Assembly (NCBI RefSeq): GCF_047675955.1
Contig: NC_132914.1
Coordinates: 129,558,163 to 129,622,162, forward strand
Direction of reading: 5' to 3'
Source: Chlorocebus sabaeus
Taxonomy: Eukaryota > Chordata > Mammalia > Primates > Cercopithecidae
Length of the DNA: 64,000 nucleotides
Each line of letters starts with the position of its first letter. The first letter of the stretch is position 1. The position numbers and the translations under genes were made by a program. The notes beneath the pieces are model-generated. The model was not told where the DNA came from, did no database searches, and was given only the letters and a program-made list of their open reading frames with translations. Of the stretch, positions 57,798 to 64,000 are shown piece by piece.

Positions 57798-59455
57798 TAG
57801 CACAGCCCACGGGGGCTGCCCCACATCTGCCTCCATCTGCAGGGGGGCCCCCCCTAACCCTACCTTAAACCCTTGCTGGGCCGACTGCACCACCGCCCCA
57901 GAGCTTGCTAGAGCACAAAGCCAGCCCAGAAGAAAGAAGAAAGCCAGGAGAGGGAGAACAGCAGACTCCAGACATGGTGGGAACGCCCGGACCGCGCCAC
58001 GCCTGGAGCCTGTTACCGTCACTCTCATCTCAGTTCTTCTCAGTGAGTCACCTGTTTCTTTGTTTTTTCTTTGTTTTTTGTTTGTTTGTTTGTTTGTTTG
58101 TGCTTAAACCACTTTGAGGTGCGCTCTGTCCCTGTGATTAGACACCTGGCAGATTGTCAAAGCTGCGTGACGTCAGGGCTGTGATGCCTCTGTAGCAAGG
58201 TGAAGTACTCAAGTTTCTACGAGCTCAGATCCTCTGCGTGGGCCCCAGAGCGTGGGGGCCACTGGGCCAAGAAGGTGCCTCAGCGTCGGACAACCCTGGA
58301 GCCGGCAGACGGCGCCCAGCAGCAGGTATCCCGGGGACCTACTGACTCCAGCCTGGTCTGCGACCCTCATTGAAGACGCTCTTACCTGTAGGAAGGTGCC
58401 GGGGACCTGTATGACAAACCTCCCACTGACTTGGGCTCCAGGAACCACGTGCGGTGCTGAAGTTCAGGCGGCATATCCCACCGGACCGTCTTCACTGCCA
58501 TGGCAGCAGCTAACCTAGACTGGCTTAAGTAGAAAAGGAAATTTTTTGATTTAGGTCAGACAAATCAACACCGGTGGGCTCAAGGAGTGCTGAACACAGG
58601 ACCTGGTGTACCTGGGAGGACGCCCACCTCCCCAGCCCTGCTCTGCTCTCCCGGTTCCAGTTTCAAACAAGCTGCCCCCATGGGGCAAGACAGTGGCAGG
58701 GGTCACAGCCAAACCCTCCTGCGAGTGGCTGCAGCCCAGGGTCACCCATCAGTCTGTGTGTTCGGGAAGAGGCAAGGCTCTGGCCAGGTCAAGAGCAGAG
58801 CATGAGGCCCCTCAAAGCACTGACTGGCGAATGGAAAGGGGCTCAGTTCTCAGAGTGACAGAGACACAGAGACTTTGAGACAGCATCACACAAACGGACG
58901 GGGGCTGGGTCATCCTCAGGGCAGACAGGCACCGACTCACTGGGGAACCACCTGGAAACATGGGAGGTAGGACTTAGAGCCAGAGGCGGGGACCGAACCT
59001 CCAGACCAGACTGAGGACTGACAAAACAAGGAGAGGCGAAAGCACCTCCACAAGAGACAGGCCACCAGGGCCAGGTCCGTTTACTGTTGGGCGACCGCAC
59101 CTCTCCACAGCAACAACCCCACAACCCAGGAGTTACCACCTTTTCTGGAAATGTCTGCCTAACCTGCCCCTTCATCTGCACGAAATTCAGTGTGGGTATA
59201 AATGAGGCAGCAGAACTGCCCTGCGCGGCTACCCTCGGCGCCCTGCCTGTGGGGGGCCTGTGACCCTGCGCCTCTGTAAAGCTGCTTGTCCCACCACCAG
59301 CTGACTCTTGAATTCATTCCTGAGCAAAACCAAGAAACCTCCCGGGCTGAACCCCAATTTGGGGCTCCCCGTCCTGCATCACTGGGGGAGAATGAAGGAG
59401 AAAGCTGAGTCACCTGGGGGAGGCCAAGGGTCAGTCATCCAAGAGAGAATGGGCG
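57798..59455. other. unique sequence with a TTTG microsatellite
   Basis: No gene is supported. Near 58500-58560 TGGCTTAAGTAGAAAAGGAA resembles a common ancient repeat head that I cannot name. Confidence 0.45.
58056..58101 (+). repeat. (TTTG)n microsatellite
   Basis: TTTGTTTTTT words lead into six or more TTTG copies. Confidence 0.93.
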
Positions 59456-59545
59456 CTGAGTCACCCGGGACAGTGGACGCCGAGTCACCCCGGACAGTGG
59501 ATGCCGAGTCACCGGGGACAGTGGACACCGAGTCACCCTCGGGAC
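59456..59545 (+). repeat. 24-bp minisatellite, about 4 units
   Basis: GAGTCACCCGGGACAGTGGA recurs with single-base changes. The 24-bp period keeps a short frame open. Confidence 0.93.
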
Positions 59546-59770
59546 AACCATTGCCGAACAACAAAATACCGGCCAGCTCCCTCCTGTCACTGGGTCTGTT
59601 ACTGCTGTGACATCACATCACCAGCACCGAGACAGCTCAGAACAACAGCCACGTGTTCCTCACAGTTCTGGGGGCCGGATGTCTTCCCCTGGAGGCCCTG
59701 GGCGGGAGCCTTCTTTGCCTCTGTCGGCCTCAGGGGCCTGCTGGCTGCCCTTGGCATCCCTGGGCTTGTG
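59546..59770 (+). repeat. ancient interspersed repeat remnant (family unresolved)
   Basis: CCTCACAGTTCTGGGGGCCG, then CTTCTTTGCCTCTGTCGGC and GGCATCCCTGGGCTTGTGAC, follows a very common old human repeat. I cannot name it firmly. Confidence 0.5.
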
Positions 59771-60135
59771 ACTACTCCCTCACCAGTGACCTCACCCTCC
59801 CCCATGACCGCATCCTCCCCCGTGATCACACCCTCCTCCATGACCAATCCCACCCCCATGACCTCACCCTCCCCCATGACCAATCCCTCCGCCGTGACTG
59901 CGCCCTCCTCTGTGACCTCACCCTCCGCCGTGACCACACCTTCCCCCATGACCTCACCCTCCGCCGTGACCTCACCCTCCCCCGGACCGTGCCCTCCCCC
60001 GTGGCCTCACCCTCCGCTGTGACCGCACCCTCCCCGTGACCACGCCCTCCCCCGTGGCCTCACCCTCTGCCGTGACCGCGCTCTCCCCCGTGACCTCACC
60101 CTCCGCCAGACCGCGCCCTCCTCTGTGGCCTTGTT
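59771..60135 (+). repeat. 16-18-bp C-rich minisatellite
   Basis: GTGACCTCACCCTCCCCC and variants (CCGCACC, CATGACC) are repeated about 20 times. Confidence 0.95.
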
Positions 60136-60446
60136 CTCTGCTGATGGTGGAATCTCCCTCCCCCTCTCTTGTGATTGACTTTAGGGCTCACCTGGATGAT
60201 CCAGGACACTCTTCCACGTCGAGCTTCTTAATGTATTCACATCTGCTGACTCCTTTTTTCTCCTAAGGCCACGTTCACAGGCTCCATGGATCAGGACCTG
60301 AGGTCTTCAGAGGCCATCACTGGCCTCCCACAGGGACCCGCACTGGAGGTGCTGCTGACCAGCTCTGACCAGCACATTGCAACCTGGGAGCCGCTTCGCT
60401 GTGCATGGCCTGCAGTGCATCCTGAACCCCATCCTTCCAGCGTTCT
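60136..60446. other. unique sequence
   Basis: Nothing is recognised. Confidence 0.5.
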
Positions 60447-61088
60447 ATACACAGACACACACAGGCACACAGACATGCCAGCAAACCCATATGCATGTGT
60501 ACATACACACACACGTATGCACATATACACTTCCAAACACACTTATACACATGCACGCATAGACACACAGACATGCCAGCAAACCCATATGTATATGTAC
60601 ACACACACATATGCACACACACGAATACACTTCCAAACATTTACGTATACACATGCAAGCCCAGGCACGTGCAAACACATGTGGACACATGTAAACACAT
60701 GTCACACACAAATGTGCACAGCATGCTCATATGCACACATGTACACACATGCACAGATAGAGCTGTACATGTCAGACATGAACACATACATGTACACATC
60801 TACATACGTACAGTTGCAAATGCACATGCACGTATGTGTGCTTCATGTGTGTATGCATAGATACACGTGAGCACGTACATATACTCATGCACACACATGA
60901 AGTCACACAGATACACATAGACATGCATGGATTGTGAACATACATATACACATGTGTGCATGTATGTGCACATATGCACCTGTGCATGTATGCAGGTACA
61001 CACATGCATGCACACACAAGCATGCACATATGCACACATGTACACATACACACATGTAAACTCAAACACACACAAAACACACACACCC
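60447..61088 (+). repeat. CA-rich degenerate array
   Basis: About 640 bp of ACACACATGCACATATGC and ACATGTACACAC words contain an about 105-bp duplicated block (the AGACATGCCAGCAAACCCAT phrase occurs twice, near 60472 and 60569). Confidence 0.95.
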
Positions 61089-62504
61089 CTGGTGCTTTCT
61101 GGGATTGCCTCCCAGTAAGCTACAAACATGTAGGCCCTTGTCTCATGCTTTCTGGGAGAGCCCCAGCCAGTGCCAGGGAAGCTTGTTCCCCCCCACCTCC
61201 CCCGGCCCCGTGGGTCACCTGCTCACTCTGACCCGACCCAGCTGGGGGAAGAACCTGCTCACTGGCCAGTCCAGGTCATTGGCCCTGTAGAGCAAGGGGT
61301 GGAGCCAGCACCTCCTGGGCCACAGATGCAGCCTTCGGGGTGGGAGGTTCCTGGAGGAAGACCCAGGACCCTGTTACCAAAGGAAGGGTCCAAGGATGCC
61401 AGGAGGCAAAATAAGAGACGTCCAAGTAGAGGCTGGGTGTGCAGGGAGACCCCAGTCGGCTGGACCTGCTCCTGTATGTTCCACAGACGTGGCATCTCAG
61501 GGATGCCAGTGCCCTGGGACCCATATCGTCCTGGCTTTGAGGGTCTGTGGCTCCATACGTGAAAGAAATGAGCACCAATGAGCATGATACACTCATCCCT
61601 AATTTGCCTGATGGCTGGTCCCGCAGCCAGCTGTAGCTGGTTGCCCACCACCTGTCCCCGGGGCCAGCACACCCACGTCCAGTGATGCAGCGGTGGGCTC
61701 CCCCAGAACGTGCAGGCAGTTCACATATGCGTAATCCAAAATGCACACGTTCACAAAAACAGGAGCAGCACGGCAGGTGTGACTCTCTGCCGAGCAGAGG
61801 AAGCCCGAGAAGGGCCCAGTGCCTCTACCACCAGCTGAACGTGAAGGCAGGGAAGTGCCGGGGGCTCGGACCTGTAGTGCACGGCCACACTGCCTCCGCG
61901 TCGTACTGAAGCCAGTCCTGGATAAGCGCGTGCAGGAGAGAAACACAGTGACCTGGACCTTGGGCCCTTCACAGCTCTGGAGTCACCCGTGTTTCCTTAA
62001 CGTCCAAATGAGGCGGCCTGGGTGCCCGCCCCACCTGCCGGGAGGACCCGGCAAACCCCGCAGCCTGTGCAGAAGCTGAAGGGCCCCGGCCCCCTCTCCT
62101 GCCTCATCTGTGGGTCTGTGGGACGTTCTCCTTCCATCTGGCTCCCCCAGGACAGGGGACGGCCCCGCAGCACTGCCGAGACCAGGAAACCGACCAAATG
62201 TCTTCAGGAAACAAGCGGGTGAGCAGCTCCGCGGAACGTGAGGCAGCAGGAGACTCACAGGGGTCTTCGCGTCCCACCCCTCCACAGACCCTGGCTCTCC
62301 GGGGACCCAGCCCCTCCAGCAGCGAGGCCTTCTCCTGCAGCGACCCCCATGGGCTTGGGACAGCCCCACTGAGGAGACAGGCCATTTCTCTTACCGTCTC
62401 ATCTCTGAAGAGAAGGAGGAAGTAAAAGCTGAAAAACAGGAATGAAGTCAGTGGCAAGACCAGCTGGTGCCACTGATGACCAGGCCTCAGGTTAAAAGAT
62501 TAAC
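61089..62504. other. unique sequence
   Basis: No gene is supported. Confidence 0.5.
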
Positions 62505-63149
62505 CCCCCACTGTAACCAGCCCGCACTGTAACCACCCCCCACTGTAACCACCCCCCACTGTAACCACTCTCCACTGTAACTACCCTCCAATGTAACCAC
62601 CCCCAACCACCCCCCACTGTAACCAGCCCCCACTGTAACCACCCCCTGCTGTAACCACCCCCCAACCACCCCCCACTGTAACCACCCCCTGCTGTAACCA
62701 CCCCCCAACCACCACCACTGTAACCACCCCCCACTGTAACCACCCTCCACTGTAACCACCCTCCACTGTAACCACCTCCCGCTGTAACTACCCCCCACTG
62801 TAACCAGCCCCCGCTGTAACCACCCCCCACTGTAACCACCCCCCGTAACTACCCCTCAACCACCCCCCACTGTAACCAGCCCCCCGTAACTACCCCTCAA
62901 CCACCCCCACTGTAACCAGCCCCCACTGTAACTACCCCCCACTGTAACTACCCCCCAACCACCCCTGACTGTAACCAGCCCCCACTGTAACCACCTCCCA
63001 CTGTAACTACCCCCCAACCACCCCCCACTGTAACCACCCCCCACTGTAACTACCCCCCAACCACCCCCCACTGTAACCAGCCCCCACTGTAACCACCCCC
63101 CACTGTAACTACCCCCAACCACCCCCCACTGTAACCAACCCCCTCTGTA
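62505..63149 (+). repeat. 17-bp C-rich minisatellite (CCCCCCACTGTAACCAC)
   Basis: About 36 units of 17 bp have AACCAC, AACTAC and AACCAG variants. Some units are joined by a shortened CCCAACCA link. The minus strand has a G4-G6 run in nearly every unit. Confidence 0.97.
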
Positions 63150-63603
63150 ACTACATGTGCTCTCAACCTATCACGACCCTTTCACGTGGGACCCCTTGGG
63201 GGTGGGGCCACTGTAAACAGGGCTGGCTCTCTCTCTGCTGGAGGCTGGGCCTGCTTTTCTCTCCGGGCCTCTACATGGGCTGCTTGGGCTTCATCCCTGA
63301 ACAGGACTGCTTTCTAGGAGCCCCGAGCAGAAGCTGTATCACCTGGAAAGTCTAGTTTTGCTCCCACCAAAATCCCAAATCCCCCCAGTTTCACAGGAGA
63401 CACAGGCCCCATCCCTTCTCAGGAGGGTCCCTCTCGCAGGAGAACCTGAGTAGGGGGCTGTTGCGTTATCTTGAAAATCCAGAATCTGCCACTCAATCAC
63501 CACTTGATGAATAAATGGACGAGCAAATGAATGAGTTGGAGAAGACGTCAAATCACCACCGGAGGAGGGGCCGCCCCTGCAGGAGGAGGCTGGGCTGTCC
63601 AAG
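63150..63603. other. unique sequence
   Basis: No gene is supported. Confidence 0.5.
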
Positions 63604-64000
63604 CCAAACTGGCCCCAATCCACTCATACACCCATGTACTCACACACCCACCCACCCATCCAAACACACATCCACTCATCCACCAATTGCCCATCCATCA
63701 ACCCATCTAGGCATTCACCTATCCCCCACCCACCCATTCATCCACCAACCAATCCATCCATCTGTCCACCCACCCACCCGTTCATCCACCAACTGAGCCA
63801 TTCATCCACCCACCCACCTCCCCCATCCAAACACACATCCACTATCCACCATTCGACCATCCATCAAACCATCTAGGAATTCACCTATCCACCCACCCAC
63901 CCATCCATCTATCTATCCACACACCCATCCACTCATCCACCATCCATCCACCCATTTATCCATCTAGCCATTCACCCATACACCTACCCACCCACCTAGT
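63604..64000 (+). repeat. (CCAT/CCAC)n tetranucleotide array, continuing past the window
   Basis: CATCCATC and CCACCCACC words run to the last base. A block of about 150 bp (starting CCAAACACACATCCACT) is duplicated at about 63658 and 63827. Confidence 0.95.

Noticed and set aside
1..64000. A previously undescribed multi-gene biological system
   Set aside because: Only one coding exon is supported. Everything else is interspersed repeats, tandem arrays and unique non-coding DNA typical of a human chromosome-end region.

Overview
The window is primate, almost certainly human, nuclear DNA. Several Alu copies (including an AluY with a perfect 15-bp target duplication), antisense L1 ORF2 remnants, MIR and MER5A relics and very many GC-rich minisatellites all point that way. 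The first 261 bases, read on the minus strand, encode the start of polypeptide N-acetylgalactosaminyltransferase 9 (GALNT9), followed by a clean GTGAGC splice donor. GALNT9 lies at 12q24.33 on the minus strand, so the window should be the GALNT9 promoter plus about 63 kb of its upstream, telomere-ward flank. That placement is inferred from protein recognition and was not checked by alignment.

Layout. Positions 1-1260 hold exon 1 and a CpG-island promoter. Positions 1.5-20 kb are mostly unique GC-rich sequence with three TG-rich arrays (1.6, 6.0, 13.6 kb), a 45-bp array (3.6 kb), a 19-bp TGACGTGG array (8.4 kb), one old Alu and MIR relics. Positions 20.5-24.6 kb hold two large arrays: 1.8 kb of ATC/ACC and 1.3 kb of an 18/19-bp CAGCTG unit. 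Positions 25-38 kb are mainly unique with small arrays at 34.7, 35.1, 36.2, 36.6 and 37.7 kb. Positions 38.7-45 kb hold a 10-bp C-rich array and then an interspersed-repeat cluster: two antisense L1 pieces, a solo LTR with a 4-bp target duplication, and four Alus. Positions 45.9-50.1 kb hold a 52-bp array, a 1-kb polypurine tract and a nested Alu pair. Positions 50-64 kb are unique DNA with further arrays (53.9, 55.8, 57.6, 59.5, 59.8, 60.4, 62.5 and 63.6 kb).

Only one protein-coding segment, GALNT9 exon 1, can be supported. The many long open frames come from arrays whose unit length is a multiple of three, from stop-poor GC-rich DNA, or from L1 remnants. No second gene, RNA gene, CRISPR array or new multi-gene system is visible. 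By the spans listed here, tandem repeats make up about 11.7 kb (roughly 18%) of the window, which fits the known clustering of minisatellites near human chromosome ends.

The more interesting signals are possible regulatory or structural DNA. Several arrays repeat a transcription-factor-like core in every unit. Two arrays could form unusual DNA structures. A few AT-rich blocks in GC-rich surroundings carry homeodomain-like palindromes and look like conserved non-coding elements. All of these need alignment or functional data.
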